Under the pieces are notes generated by a model. It saw only the letters and a program-made list of their open reading frames with translations, had not been told where the DNA came from and ran no database searches. Source: Chloroflexota bacterium (GTDB lineage: Bacteria > Chloroflexota > Limnocylindria > Limnocylindrales > CSP1-4). From it: a stretch of 64,000 nucleotides of DNA. Positions 50,263-58,808 of this stretch are shown here, piece by piece. The stretch's first letter is position 1. Every line of letters starts with the position of its first letter. The stretch covers positions 20,530 through 84,529 of the forward strand of contig JAFMJV010000008.1 of assembly GCA_017853275.1 (NCBI GenBank), read 5' to 3'. The position numbers were made by a program, and so were the translations under genes.

Positions 50263-50745
50263 GTGAGCAGAAGCATCTCGCCTTCCGGAGACGACGCGAC
50301 GATCGAACGCATCCTCGCAGAGTACGAGCCGCTCGTGGCCCGCACCCGGCGCGTCATGGCCGGGGTCTGGCAGGACCGCCGGATGAGCCGCTCCTCGATG
50401 CAGGTCCTCGTCCTCCTCGAGCTCCACGGTCCGCTCCGGATGAGCCGGCTCGCCCGGCTCCTGGATGTCTCCCTCCCGAACGCGACCGGGATCGTCACGC
50501 GCATGGAGGAGCTCGGCGTCGTGGAGCGGGGACGGGACGATGCGGACCGGCGGGCGGTCGTCGTCCGGCCCACCGCCGCCGGCCGGGCGCTCATCGACGA
50601 GATGGACGCACTCCGGCGCGATCACTTCCGCCGGATCCTCGCCTCGCTGGACCCCGAGGAGCAGGCGGTCTGCCTGCGTGCCTTCACCGCGATGCGCCGG
50701 GCAGCCGAGCGGATCGACGGCGACGAGCCGGAGACCACCCCCTGA
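50263..50745 (+). CDS. MarR family transcriptional regulator
   Basis: A 160-residue winged-helix protein. RRMSRSSMQVLVLLELHGPLRMSRLARLLDVSLPNATGIVTRMEELGVVERGRDDADRRAVVVRPTAAG contains the MarR recognition helix and the wing with the conserved DxRRAVVVxPT motif. It probably represses itself and the MFS exporter 67 bases downstream, and may respond to a toxic ligand. GTG 50263 is chosen because the promoter reading places transcription start there; an earlier GTG at 50245 lies inside the promoter spacer. Confidence 0.87.
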   Translation: MSRSISPSGDDATIERILAEYEPLVARTRRVMAGVWQDRRMSRSSMQVLVLLELHGPLRMSRLARLLDVSLPNATGIVTRMEELGVVERGRDDADRRAVVVRPTAAGRALIDEMDALRRDHFRRILASLDPEEQAVCLRAFTAMRRAAERIDGDEPETTP

Positions 50746-50812
50746 GCGCGAACCCCCGATCCCGGACCGGCGCGGGAGCCGGACCGGTCATCCCGGCACA
50801 GGAGAGACCCTG

Positions 50813-52558
50813 ATGGAGAACGCGAACCCCGGAGCGACACCGGAACCCGGCAGCGCACCCTCGGCACCCCCCGCGGGCGGACCGCCGGCCGCGGCCTACC
50901 TCTCGGCGGGGGCCTCGCTCTCGCCGCGGCGGAAGAAGGAGATCCTCGTCGCGATCCTCCTCGGGCTCTTCCTCTCCGCCCTGGACCAGACGATCGTGGG
51001 GACGGCGCTGCCGCGGATCGTGGGCGATCTGAAGGGGAGCAACGAGCTCTACACCTGGGTCATCACGATCTACCTGCTCACGAGCACGATCACGGGCGTC
51101 TTCTACGGGAAGCTCTCCGACCTCTACGGCCGGCGGCCGATGCTCATGATCGGCATCTCCCTCTTCCTCCTCGGATCCGCGCTCTCCGGTCTCTCGTGGA
51201 GCATGGAATCGCTGATCCTCTTCCGGGGGATCCAGGGCCTCGGCGCAGGCGCGATCTTCCCCGTCTCCCTCGCGGTCATCGGCGACCTCTTCACGCCCGC
51301 GGAGCGGGGCAAGTACCAGGGGCTCTTCGGGGCCGTCTTCGGCGTGGCAGCGGTCGTGGGCCCCTTCCTCGGCGGCTGGCTGACGGACACCGTGGGCTGG
51401 CACTGGATCTTCTACGTCAACCTGCCGGTCGGCGCGGTCGCGCTTGCCATCATCTGGAAGTACCTGCCCGCGATCAAGCGGAGCGGCGTGCGCTACGACC
51501 TGGACTACCTCGGGGCGGTCGTCTTCACCGTGGCGATCAGCTTCCTCCTCATCGGCCTGACGAACAAGCAGAGCGGCGAGTGGGGTGACCTGGACGTCGG
51601 CGGCTTCGTCCTCATCGGTCTCGTCGTGGGGCTCGTCTTCCTCCTCGTGGAGGCCCGCGCCAAGGAGCCGATCGTCCCGCTGACCCTCTTCCGGAACCGG
51701 GTCTACGCGGTCTCGATCGGTGCCGTCTTCCTCTCCGCGTTCGGCTTCTTCGCCGCGGTCGTCTTCCTTCCCCGCTGGTTCCAGTTCGTGCGCGGCGCAA
51801 GCCCCACCGAATCGGGCCTCCAGACGATCGCCCTCCTCGCGGGCGTCATCCTCAGCTCGATCGTCTCGGGCGGGCTGATCAGCCGCAGCGGCCGCTACAA
51901 GCGGCTGATCGTGGGCTCGCTCGCGATGGTCTCCGTCGGGCTCTTCCTCCTCAGCAACATCTCCGCATCGATCCCCGTGCCCGCCCTGTGGGCGATGATG
52001 TTCTTCACCGGCCTCGGGCTCGGACCCACCCTGAGCGCCTTCACGATCGTCGTCCAGAGCGCCGTGCCGATCCATCAGCTCGGCGTGGCCACGGGGAACC
52101 TCACCTTCTTCCGCCAGGTCGGCGGCTCGGTCGGGCTCGCGGTCATCGGGACGATCTTCGGCCAGGCCCTCGCGGACGGGGTCGTCCCGGCGCTGGAGCG
52201 CCAGGGGATCCCCGCGGAGCTCGCCGGGAAGCTCGCCGCCTTCGCGGGCGGGGGCGGCGGTGGCGAGGTCGGCGGCGTCGGATCGGACCTCCCCACGCTC
52301 CTCGCGGCCGCTCTGCCGCCGGAGCTCCAGACCTATATCGACGGGATCGTGGCGGGTGTCTACGACGCCTTCAGCCTCGCCGTCGGGGCGTGCTTCTTCG
52401 CCGGGTTCGTGTGCGCGGTCGGCGCGCTCCTCGTCAGCCTCCTCCTCCCGGAGGTCCAGCTGCGCGGCATCGGCGCCCACCACCGCGGTGGCGCGCCGGG
52501 GGGGCCGCAGCCGGATGGCGAGCAGGGTGCCGGCGGGATGGCGCTCGCCGGCCACTGA
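50813..52558 (+). CDS. MFS transporter, DHA2 (14-helix drug:H+ antiporter) family
   Basis: A 581-residue polytopic protein from ATG 50813, with AGGAGA upstream. Motifs: ILLGLFLSALDQTIVGTALPRIVGDL (motif D1 of DHA2), YGKLSDLYGRRPMLMIG (motif A), LILFRGIQGLGAGAIFPVSLAVIGDLFTPAERGKYQGLFG (motif B) and VVGPFLGGWLTDTVGWHWIFYVNLPVG (motif C, antiporter signature). The family exports hydrophobic drugs, dyes or antibiotics. A Gly-rich loop (AFAGGGGGGEVGGVG) near residue 480 is unusual. It directly follows marR and is probably its target. Confidence 0.93.
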   Translation: MENANPGATPEPGSAPSAPPAGGPPAAAYLSAGASLSPRRKKEILVAILLGLFLSALDQTIVGTALPRIVGDLKGSNELYTWVITIYLLTSTITGVFYGKLSDLYGRRPMLMIGISLFLLGSALSGLSWSMESLILFRGIQGLGAGAIFPVSLAVIGDLFTPAERGKYQGLFGAVFGVAAVVGPFLGGWLTDTVGWHWIFYVNLPVGAVALAIIWKYLPAIKRSGVRYDLDYLGAVVFTVAISFLLIGLTNKQSGEWGDLDVGGFVLIGLVVGLVFLLVEARAKEPIVPLTLFRNRVYAVSIGAVFLSAFGFFAAVVFLPRWFQFVRGASPTESGLQTIALLAGVILSSIVSGGLISRSGRYKRLIVGSLAMVSVGLFLLSNISASIPVPALWAMMFFTGLGLGPTLSAFTIVVQSAVPIHQLGVATGNLTFFRQVGGSVGLAVIGTIFGQALADGVVPALERQGIPAELAGKLAAFAGGGGGGEVGGVGSDLPTLLAAALPPELQTYIDGIVAGVYDAFSLAVGACFFAGFVCAVGALLVSLLLPEVQLRGIGAHHRGGAPGGPQPDGEQGAGGMALAGH

Positions 52559-52581
52559 GGACGGATCCCACGGCGCGGCGA

Positions 52582-52587
52582 TACGAT
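52582..52587 (+). promoter_or_regulatory. -10 box TACGAT, leaderless start of the Rieske gene
   Basis: TACGAT lies exactly six bases before the ATG at 52594; no ribosome binding site is present. Confidence 0.6.
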
Positions 52588-52593
52588 CGGTCG

Positions 52594-53073
52594 ATGGATC
52601 CCCGAACGCTCCCCTTCCCCGCTCACCTCCGGGCCGCCGGGACCGCCGGCGCCCCGTGGGATGCGGTCGCCTCCGTGGCGGACCTGCCACCCGGCGCGCT
52701 CCTCCGGGTGAGCCGCGGGGACCTCGACCTCCTTATCGCCCATACGGCGGACGGGATCGCCGTCGTGGAGGACCGCTGCCCACACATGGCCGCGCCGCTC
52801 TCGATCGGGAGCCTGGACGGCTGCATCGTCGCCTGCCCGCTCCATCGTGGCCGCTTCGACCTGGCGAGCGGTGAGGTGGACGTCTTCCCCACGACGGGCG
52901 GGCTGGACGCGGACGGCACCTACCACCCCACGTGGGCCCCGCCGGGGAGCGAGCCCAAGCCGGAGCCGGCGGATGCCAAGGCGCGCGCCCGGGCGCTCAC
53001 CCGCGTCCGGCGCTTCCGCTACTACCCCGTGCGGATCGTGGAGGGACGGATCGAGGTCGCGATCCCGGGGTGA
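52594..53073 (+). CDS. Rieske [2Fe-2S] domain protein
   Basis: A 159-residue soluble protein. Cys62-x-His64 in DRCPHMAAPLSIGSLDG and Cys81-x2-His84 in CIVACPLHRGRFDLASGEV form the complete Rieske cluster-binding site, and RRFRYYPVRIVEGRIEVAI closes the fold. There is no membrane helix, so it is a Rieske ferredoxin-type electron carrier or a regulatory subunit rather than a bc1 component. A partner oxygenase or reductase is not nearby. The gene overlaps the next one (GTGA), giving a two-gene operon with VanZ. Confidence 0.87.
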   Translation: MDPRTLPFPAHLRAAGTAGAPWDAVASVADLPPGALLRVSRGDLDLLIAHTADGIAVVEDRCPHMAAPLSIGSLDGCIVACPLHRGRFDLASGEVDVFPTTGGLDADGTYHPTWAPPGSEPKPEPADAKARARALTRVRRFRYYPVRIVEGRIEVAIPG

Positions 53074-53492
53074 GCCGGGCACGGATCGTCGCGGTCGTCC
53101 GCGCGTGGGGGCCACCCCTCGCCTGGTTCCTCTGGATCTCGCTCCTCTCGGCACAGCCGGGGCTCCGGGTCTCGGACGATGCGGCCGTGGACCTGCCCCT
53201 CCGCCGCCTCGCGCACATCGCCGTCTTCGGGATCCTCGCGCTCCTCCTTCTGCGCGCGCTGGGCGGGGCGGGCGGGCCGGGCACCGGGCGCCGCGCCGCC
53301 GCTGCGCTCCTGCTCACGGCGCTCCTCGGGGGCGTGGACGAGCTGCATCAGTCGTTCGTCCCGGATCGGAGCGGCCGTCCCGTGGACGTGGCGATCGACA
53401 CGCTCGGGGCTGCGCTCGCGCTCGGTGCGGCGCTCGCCGCGGTCGCGCTCCGGGGACGGATCAGGCGCGGGAGCCGACCCCCAGGGAGATGA
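53070..53492 (+). CDS. VanZ family membrane protein
   Basis: A 140-residue protein with GTG start overlapping the stop of the Rieske gene. Four hydrophobic stretches (LAWFLWISLLSAQPG, LAHIAVFGILALLLLRAL, AAALLLTALLGGVDELHQSF, VDVAIDTLGAALALGAAL) and the motifs SLLSAQPG, KHxxxY-like LAHIAVFG, and DELHQSFVPDRSGRPVDVAIDTLGA identify VanZ. Family members are linked to teicoplanin resistance and surface-polymer modification, but their biochemical activity is unknown. Its 3' end overlaps the end of the convergent UDP-glucose dehydrogenase gene by 32 bases. Confidence 0.88.
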   Translation: MSRARIVAVVRAWGPPLAWFLWISLLSAQPGLRVSDDAAVDLPLRRLAHIAVFGILALLLLRALGGAGGPGTGRRAAAALLLTALLGGVDELHQSFVPDRSGRPVDVAIDTLGAALALGAALAAVALRGRIRRGSRPPGR

Positions 53493-54771
53493 CCCGGAAG
53501 CCGGCCGCGCCGGCGACCGCGCGGTCCACCACGTGGCGGCCGTCCACGATCGTCCGTCCGGGCATCACCCGGGCGACCTCGCTCCAGTCGACCTGGCGGA
53601 GCTCCGGCCATTCGGTCGCCACGACCGCGGCATCCGCACCGGTGCAGGCGTCGCCGACGGAGCCCGCGGAGCGGACCGCTGCGCCCGTCCCGGCGAGAAG
53701 CGCGCTGCCGCGCTCCGTGGCGACCGGGTCCCAGGCCGCGATCCGTGCCCCCCGCCGGGCGAGGATCCCACCGACCCGGAGCGCGGGCGATTCGCGGAGG
53801 TCATCCGTGCCGGCCTTGAAGGTGAGGCCGAGGAGGGCGATCGTCCGCCCGCGCAGGTCGCCCACGGCCGCCCCGAGGAGGTCGATCAGCCACTCCGCCT
53901 GGTGATCGTTGGAGGGATCGATCGCGGCCATGAGCGGGGTGCGGACAGCGAGCCGGTCCGCGAGCGCCGGAAGGGCCCGGACCTGGGACGGGAAGCACGA
54001 TCCGCCATAGCCGGGACCGGGCGAGAGGAAGGAGCGTCCGATCCGCGCGTCCAGGCCGATCCCGTCCACGACCGCCTGGACATCCGCGCCCGTTGCCGCA
54101 CAGAGGCGGGCGAGCTCGTTTGCGAAGGTGACCTTCCCTGCGAGATAGACGTTGGCCGCGATCTTGATCATCTCCGCGCTCACGAGGTCGGTCACGACGA
54201 CCGGGGCCTCGAGCGGGGCGTAGAGACGATGGAGGTCCTCGAGGATCGGCCCGGGCGCCGCAGGATCCGCGACGCCGAGGACGACGCGATCGGGTGCGAG
54301 GAAGTCGGCGACCGCATGCGCCTCACGGGTGAACTCGGGATTGAAGGCGATCGCGACGGTGGGGTCGATCGCCCGCGCCATCCGGTCGATCTCGGCCGCC
54401 GTCCCGGGGAGGAGCGTGCTGCGGATGACGATGGCACGCGGGACCCGCGGATCCCGGACGAGCTCACCGACCGCGCGCGTGACGAGCCCGCCGAACCACT
54501 CACCGTCCGCGTCCAGGGTCCCGACCGCGACGATGACGAGGCGGCATCCTGCGGCCGCGGCGTTCTCCGTCGCGAAGGTCAGGCGTCCGGAGGCGGACCC
54601 CTCCACGACGAGCTCTTCCAGGCCGGGCTCGCGGATCGGGAGGATCCCCTTCCGGAGACCCTCGATCCGTGCGGTCTCCCGGTCGATGCACACGACCTCG
54701 TTGCCGAGCGAGGCGAGGCAGGCGGCGGTGACGAGCCCGACGTAGCCGGCCCCGAGGATCGCGATGCGCAT
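53461..54771 (-). CDS. UDP-glucose 6-dehydrogenase
   Basis: A 436-residue enzyme: NAD-binding MRIAILGAGYVGLVTAACLASLGNEVVCIDR, IREPGLEELV, STLLPGTAAEI, FNPEFTREAHAVADFLAPDRVVLG, the catalytic lysine region SAEMIKIAANVYLAGKVTFANE, the catalytic Cys in GPGYGGSCFPSQVRAL, and LLGLTFKAGTDDLRESPAL. It oxidises UDP-glucose twice to UDP-glucuronate for surface polysaccharides. The wide family also includes GDP-mannose dehydrogenase, but these motifs fit the UDP-glucose group better. TAGGCT lies six bases before the ATG, so the gene has its own leaderless promoter. Confidence 0.9.
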   Translation of the reverse strand: MRIAILGAGYVGLVTAACLASLGNEVVCIDRETARIEGLRKGILPIREPGLEELVVEGSASGRLTFATENAAAAGCRLVIVAVGTLDADGEWFGGLVTRAVGELVRDPRVPRAIVIRSTLLPGTAAEIDRMARAIDPTVAIAFNPEFTREAHAVADFLAPDRVVLGVADPAAPGPILEDLHRLYAPLEAPVVVTDLVSAEMIKIAANVYLAGKVTFANELARLCAATGADVQAVVDGIGLDARIGRSFLSPGPGYGGSCFPSQVRALPALADRLAVRTPLMAAIDPSNDHQAEWLIDLLGAAVGDLRGRTIALLGLTFKAGTDDLRESPALRVGGILARRGARIAAWDPVATERGSALLAGTGAAVRSAGSVGDACTGADAAVVATEWPELRQVDWSEVARVMPGRTIVDGRHVVDRAVAGAAGFRVISLGVGSRA

Positions 54772-54777
54772 CGGTGA

Positions 54778-54783
54778 AGCCTA
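54778..54783 (-). promoter_or_regulatory. -10 box TAGGCT, leaderless start of the UDP-glucose dehydrogenase gene
   Basis: TAGGCT on the minus strand lies exactly six bases before the ATG at 54771. Confidence 0.6.
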
Positions 54784-54808
54784 GCCGGGGACGCAGGTGG
54801 CGTCGCGG

Positions 54809-55174
54809 TCAGGCAGGCCGGAAGGTCTTCCAGGCAGCCTCGTCCACCCCGGCGGCGAAGGCATTGCCGAAGCGGATGAGCGGGAGGCGGAGGAGGCGCG
54901 GGTCCGCGAGGAGCCGCTCGAGCAGCTCCGCATCATCCATCCGCAGGTAGCCGAGCCCCTGGTCCCGCCAGAGACGCGACCCGGTGTCCGCGAGAGCCGC
55001 CGCGCCGAGCCGCTCGGCGAAGCGGCGGAGCTCCGTGGGCGCGGGCGGCTTGCGGGTGATGTCCACGAAGCTCACCGCGATCCGGCGCTCCCGGAAGAAG
55101 CGGAGCGCCTTCCGGGTCTCCTGGGAATCCTCCCGGCCGAAGACCTGGATGACCGGTCCGGCGGGCGGGGCCAT
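54809..55174 (-). CDS. ArsC/Spx-like thioredoxin-fold protein lacking the catalytic cysteine
   Basis: A 121-residue protein with ArsC-family architecture: VIQVFGREDSQETRKALRFFRERRIAVSFVDITRKPPAPTELRRFAERLG, LADTGSRLWRDQGLGYL, and a C-terminal LLADPRLLRLPLIRFGNAFAAGVDEAAWKTF. In arsenate reductases and Spx the first loop carries C-x2-S/C-R-K (for example CGTCRKA); here the positions read REDSQETRKA with no cysteine, and the protein contains no cysteine elsewhere. It cannot be a classical arsenate reductase and may be a binding or regulatory protein. It is the last gene of a probable three-gene operon with two unknown small proteins, 18 bases after the previous stop. Confidence 0.75.
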   Translation of the reverse strand: MAPPAGPVIQVFGREDSQETRKALRFFRERRIAVSFVDITRKPPAPTELRRFAERLGAAALADTGSRLWRDQGLGYLRMDDAELLERLLADPRLLRLPLIRFGNAFAAGVDEAAWKTFRPA

Positions 55175-55192
55175 GGGCCCGGGTCCCGTCCC

Positions 55193-55507
55193 CTACTGGG
55201 CGGCGCTCTTCCGCCCGCGGCGGGAGCGACGCTCGGGCGTCATGAGGCCGACGTAGAAGCCCTTCTCCGACTTGCGGATCGCGATCTCCACGCCCGCGGC
55301 ACGCGCGGCGCGGATGACCTGCTGGCGGACCGTGAGCGGCTTCTCGCCGGGCTCGAGGATCACCTCGTAGACCACGCTCTCATCCGTGATCGTCTTCATC
55401 CGGGCGATGAGGGCCTGCTGCTCCGGGCTGACACGGCGGCCACGCGGGGCGGCGGGCTTGGGCTGGGGGAGCATCACGGAGGGGTCCACCTTCCGGTACT
55501 TCGTCAT
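55193..55507 (-). CDS. conserved-looking small basic protein of unknown function
   Basis: A 104-residue protein, not recognised. It has a basic, Pro-rich N-terminus (KYRKVDPSVMLPQPKPAAPRGRR), a compact middle ALIARMKTITDESVVYEVILEPGEKPLTVRQQVIRAARAAGVEIAIRKSEKGFYVGLM with a predicted strand-helix-strand layout, and a basic tail (RRSRRGRKSAAQ). The net positive charge and the TVRQQVIRAARAAGVEI helix suggest nucleic-acid contact, as inference only. GAGGAG precedes ATG 55507, which overlaps the stop of a short upstream frame. Confidence 0.7.
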   Translation of the reverse strand: MTKYRKVDPSVMLPQPKPAAPRGRRVSPEQQALIARMKTITDESVVYEVILEPGEKPLTVRQQVIRAARAAGVEIAIRKSEKGFYVGLMTPERRSRRGRKSAAQ

Positions 55508-55665
55508 TCGATCTCCTCATGGGGGCCGTCCGTTTCCGGCGTCCCCCCCGGACGCTCGTGGCGTGCTGCGTGATGGGAAGGATAGGCGAGCAGCCGCCGG
55601 ATGTCATCTTCCTGATGCGCCAGACGGCCGATTTCGGTACGGATGTCCGTAAATTCCCGTGCCAT
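55504..55665 (-). CDS. small helical protein (53 residues), unannotated
   Basis: Not in the ORF track because of its length. ATG 55665, with GGGAG eight bases upstream, opens MAREFTDIRTEIGRLAHQEDDIRRLLAYPSHH...ETDGPHEEIE and its TGA overlaps the next ATG (ATGA). The first 30 residues would form an amphipathic helix. Against it, third-position G+C is visibly lower than in neighbours. Overlap with the next gene and the ribosome binding site support it; the codon pattern leaves doubt, or points to recently acquired DNA. Confidence 0.45.
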   Translation of the reverse strand: MAREFTDIRTEIGRLAHQEDDIRRLLAYPSHHAARHERPGGTPETDGPHEEIE

Positions 55666-55736
55666 CGGAATGGGCTCCCTGCAGGGGGTCCCCGCGCCCG
55701 CGGGGCGGGCCGCTCCCCGTGCTCCGGCAGGGCTGC

Positions 55737-55742
55737 TAGAGT
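55737..55742 (+). promoter_or_regulatory. -10 box TAGAGT, leaderless start of the CopC-like gene
   Basis: TAGAGT lies exactly six bases before the GTG at 55749. Confidence 0.6.
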
Positions 55743-55748
55743 CGTGCG

Positions 55749-57428
55749 GTGACGACGCTGCGCGGCACCCTCTCCGGACCGCGGCGATCGGCCCCCGGGT
55801 GGGCCGTCATCGCGCTCTTCATCATCGCTGCCGTCCTGCTCGCGGCGGTCATCGGCTGGCCGGTCCGCGCGACCGCGGGCGTGGAGTCCACGGAGCCCGC
55901 GGACGGGGCGATCCTGACGGCAGCGCCGACCGCGATCGCGATGCGCTTCACGGAGCCGCTCGACCCGCTCTGGAGCGCGATCATCCTGAAGAGCGGCGGG
56001 GCCGTGATCGCCGAGGGCGGCGTGGTGGACGGACAGCCACGTCGGATGCGCATCGATCTTCCCTCCGGCCTGCCGGCCGGCACCTATGTCATCCGCTGGA
56101 CCGCCGTGAGCGCGGTGGATGGCACCACGGAACAGGGAAGCTCGGGCTTCACCGTGGAGGCGCCCGTCCCGAGCATCGTCCCTTCGCTCTCCCCATGGCC
56201 CTCGGCCTCGCCGGAGCCGGTCCTCGTGGTCGCCCGGCCGGGACCGGACGAGATCCTGGACGCGGCCGTGCTGGAGATCTTCACCCGCTGGGCCTGGACG
56301 CTCGATCCCGAGCGGAGCCGGCTCGTCCTCCGGCTCGCCCCGGTCCCGTCCGCGGAGCCGGTCCCGCCCCTCGCGGAGGCGGGCGTCGACCTCACCGATG
56401 AGCGCGGCCGGCGGATGGTCATCCTCCTCGCCTCCCCGCTCCCGGTGGGCATCTACGAGGTCCGCTGGACGATCGCGCAGGTGACGGACGCGGAGGTCAC
56501 CCGCGGGAGCTACCTCTTCACGGTCGCATCGATCCCCTCGCCCTCCCCGTCGCTCCCACCGTCGCCCTCTCCGTCCCCTTCGCCGAGCCCGACCCCGGAG
56601 CCCACCCTCGCGCCGACCCCGGAGCCGACCGTGGCGCCCACGCCGACCCCGGTGCCGACGGCCGAGCCGACCCTCGCGCCCACCCCGGCGCCGACGGCCG
56701 AGCCCACGCTCGCGCCAACGCCGGAACCCACGGTCGCGCCCACGCCCAGGCCGAGCCCGACACCGAGCCCCAGCCCGACGCCACAGCCCACGCCGGAGCC
56801 GACGCCGGAGCCGACGCCCACACCGAGCCCGACGCCCGAGCCGACGCCCACTCCGTCGCCGACGCCCAGCCCGACGCCGGAGCCGACACCGATCCCGACG
56901 CCCACACCGAGCCCGACGCCCGAGCCGACGCCCACTCCGTCGCCGACGCCGGAGCCGACGCCGACGCCGACGCCATCGCCCACCCCGTCGCCCGAGCCGA
57001 CATCCGCTCCTTCTCCGACACCCTCGCCGAGCCCCAGCCCAACGCCGGAGCCGACGCCCACCCCGTCGCCGTCGCCGATCCCCACGCCCGAGGCCACACC
57101 GACGCCGTCGCCGACGCCCGAGCCTTCGCCGACGCCCGCCCCGACGCCCGAGCCGACACCTCCCCCCGCTCCGACGCCGCCGCCGACCGTTCCCCCGCTC
57201 CCGACGCGGCCTCCGCTCCCCACGCCACCGAACGCGGGGACGCCCCAGCCGATCGAGCTCCCGACCGCGCCGCCGGGCGCCTCACCTGATGCCTCTCCGG
57301 GCGTGACGCCCCGACCCGGCCCCGAGGGGAGCACGCTCGAGGACCTCCTCCCGCTCGGGATCGCCATCCTCGTGGCAGCCGGGATCGGCGGCGCGCTCCT
57401 CTACCGGCGGCGGCCCACCGAGCCGTGA
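55749..57428 (+). CDS. CopC-like surface protein with long PT-rich stalk and C-terminal membrane anchor
   Basis: A 559-residue protein. N-terminal signal/membrane segment ([21 protein letters not shown]), then a CopC-type Ig domain ([38 protein letters not shown]...[26 protein letters not shown]), a second similar domain (about 155-260, ending [30 protein letters not shown]), about 230 residues of [14 protein letters not shown] repeats, and a C-terminal helix [21 protein letters not shown]. CopC proteins bind copper outside the membrane through an N-terminal His and a DGH motif; neither His is present here (DGT instead), so copper binding is doubtful. The stop overlaps the next gene. Confidence 0.82.
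   Translation: MTTLRGTLSGPRRSAPGWAVIALFIIAAVLLAAVIGWPVRATAGVESTEPADGAILTAAPTAIAMRFTEPLDPLWSAIILKSGGAVIAEGGVVDGQPRRMRIDLPSGLPAGTYVIRWTAVSAVDGTTEQGSSGFTVEAPVPSIVPSLSPWPSASPEPVLVVARPGPDEILDAAVLEIFTRWAWTLDPERSRLVLRLAPVPSAEPVPPLAEAGVDLTDERGRRMVILLASPLPVGIYEVRWTIAQVTDAEVTRGSYLFTVASIPSPSPSLPPSPSPSPSPSPTPEPTLAPTPEPTVAPTPTPVPTAEPTLAPTPAPTAEPTLAPTPEPTVAPTPRPSPTPSPSPTPQPTPEPTPEPTPTPSPTPEPTPTPSPTPSPTPEPTPIPTPTPSPTPEPTPTPSPTPEPTPTPTPSPTPSPEPTSAPSPTPSPSPSPTPEPTPTPSPSPIPTPEATPTPSPTPEPSPTPAPTPEPTPPPAPTPPPTVPPLPTRPPLPTPPNAGTPQPIELPTAPPGASPDASPGVTPRPGPEGSTLEDLLPLGIAILVAAGIGGALLYRRRPTEP
56533..57234 (+). repeat. proline/threonine-rich coding repeat
   Basis: About 700 bases built from CCGACGCC, GAGCCGACG and CCGAGCCC units encode [15 protein letters not shown]-type repeats. 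Such extended stalks lift domains away from the wall. The nucleotide repeats will be prone to length variation and to assembly collapse. Confidence 0.85.
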
Positions 57429-58801
57429 TCGGGCGCGTCTCACGGCGGGCCGGCGCGCTCGCGGCGTTCGCGATCCTCCTCCCGGCGGCCGCCTCCGCGC
57501 ACTCGCTGAGCGGCCGCGTGGAGACCCCGATCCCCTTCCCCGCCTTCCTCGTGGGTGCGGCGCTCGCGGTGGCCGCCTCCTTCCTCCTCGTCATCGTGGG
57601 TGACCCGCGCGGCCCCCGGGAGCGACCGGCGGCACCGCCCCGGACCGTGCCGGGCCCGGTGCGCGTGGCGCTCCGGGGGATCGGCCTCCTCGCGTGGACG
57701 TGGATCGTCGCGCAGACGCTGATCGGTGGCTCGAGCGACGCGGAGGTCTCCTCGCTCTTCCTCTGGACCTATGGCTGGGTCGGGCTGGCGATCGTGAGCG
57801 CGCTGATCGGGCCGGTCTGGTCCTGGCTCGACCCCTTCACGACCCTCCATGACCTGGGCGCGGCCCTCCTGCGGCGCCTCGGGATCCGCGGCCTCGCCGC
57901 AGCTCCCTGGCCCGCGCGGCTGGGGGCGTGGGCGGCGGTCGCGGGCTTCCTCGTCTTCGTCTGGATCGAGCTCGTCCTGCGGCTGGCAGGAGGCCGGCTC
58001 CTCGGCGTCGTCCTCATCGCCTACACGGGGATCGTCCTCGTGGGCATGGCGCAGTACGGGCGCGATGCCTGGCGCTCCCGCGCCGAGGTCTTCTCCGTCT
58101 GGTTCGGCGTCCTCGGGCGGATGGCGCGCTGGGCGCCTGCCGGCGACCCGGAGAGCGGCCTCGTCCGCCGCCAGGGGATGGTGGAAGGGCTCGTGGCCTC
58201 GCCGTGGACCACGACCCTCGTCGTCCTCGTCACGGTGGGGATGGGGTCCGTCATCTACGACGGGTTGTCCCAGACCCAGCTCTATCGGGATGTCGTCGGG
58301 CTCACCGACCCGGTCACCGGCACCCTCTCCCTCGCCGCCCTCCTCGGGCTCCTCGTCCTCGCGGTCCTCGGGACGGCCCGCCTCACCGGGCTCGCCGCGA
58401 TGGGCGCGGGGCTCGTCCCCGTGGCGCTCGGCTACCTGGTGGCCCACTACCTCACGGCGCTCCTCATGGACGGCCAGAGGATCCTCATCGCGATCTCCGA
58501 CCCGTTCCAGCTCGGCTGGGACCTCTTCGGCACGGCCTTCCACGAGCCGTCCCTGAACGCCGTCCCGACCGGGCTCTTCTGGACGCTCCAGGTGGGCGCG
58601 GTCGTGGCCGGCCACGCCACGGGCGCCTGGGCGGGCCACGTGGCAGCGCGCCGCGAGCATCCGGGCGAGGAGCGGCGGAGCGCGCAGCTCGCCCTCGCCG
58701 TCCTGATGGTCGCGCTCACGACCCTCACCCTCTGGTCGCTCGGCCAGAACCTCGTCTTCGAGGACGGGGCGGTGGCCGCGCTCGGGATCGGCGCGCTCTA
58801 G
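57425..58801 (+). CDS. polytopic membrane protein paired with the CopC-like protein
   Basis: A 458-residue membrane protein with GTG start overlapping the previous stop (GTGA). About ten to twelve hydrophobic segments are visible, beginning with a signal-like [19 protein letters not shown]. Blocks such as [49 protein letters not shown]-like [16 protein letters not shown], and [29 protein letters not shown] match a family common in Actinobacteria and Chloroflexota that databases sometimes call fenitrothion hydrolase without functional proof. Coupling to a CopC-like gene suggests a copper- or envelope-related role. No enzymatic motif is recognised. Confidence 0.75.
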   Translation: MIGRVSRRAGALAAFAILLPAAASAHSLSGRVETPIPFPAFLVGAALAVAASFLLVIVGDPRGPRERPAAPPRTVPGPVRVALRGIGLLAWTWIVAQTLIGGSSDAEVSSLFLWTYGWVGLAIVSALIGPVWSWLDPFTTLHDLGAALLRRLGIRGLAAAPWPARLGAWAAVAGFLVFVWIELVLRLAGGRLLGVVLIAYTGIVLVGMAQYGRDAWRSRAEVFSVWFGVLGRMARWAPAGDPESGLVRRQGMVEGLVASPWTTTLVVLVTVGMGSVIYDGLSQTQLYRDVVGLTDPVTGTLSLAALLGLLVLAVLGTARLTGLAAMGAGLVPVALGYLVAHYLTALLMDGQRILIAISDPFQLGWDLFGTAFHEPSLNAVPTGLFWTLQVGAVVAGHATGAWAGHVAARREHPGEERRSAQLALAVLMVALTTLTLWSLGQNLVFEDGAVAALGIGAL

Positions 58802-58808
58802 CCGGCGC

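Noticed and set aside
55519-55752. 77-aa plus-strand frame before the CopC-like gene
   Set aside because: It crosses the TAGAGT -10 box and the start of the CopC-like gene and lies opposite the small operon; no ribosome binding site or domain.
56533-57234. tandem DNA repeat or CRISPR-like array
   Set aside because: The repeat is in frame and encodes Pro-Thr-Glu/Ser units; there are no unique spacers of constant length.
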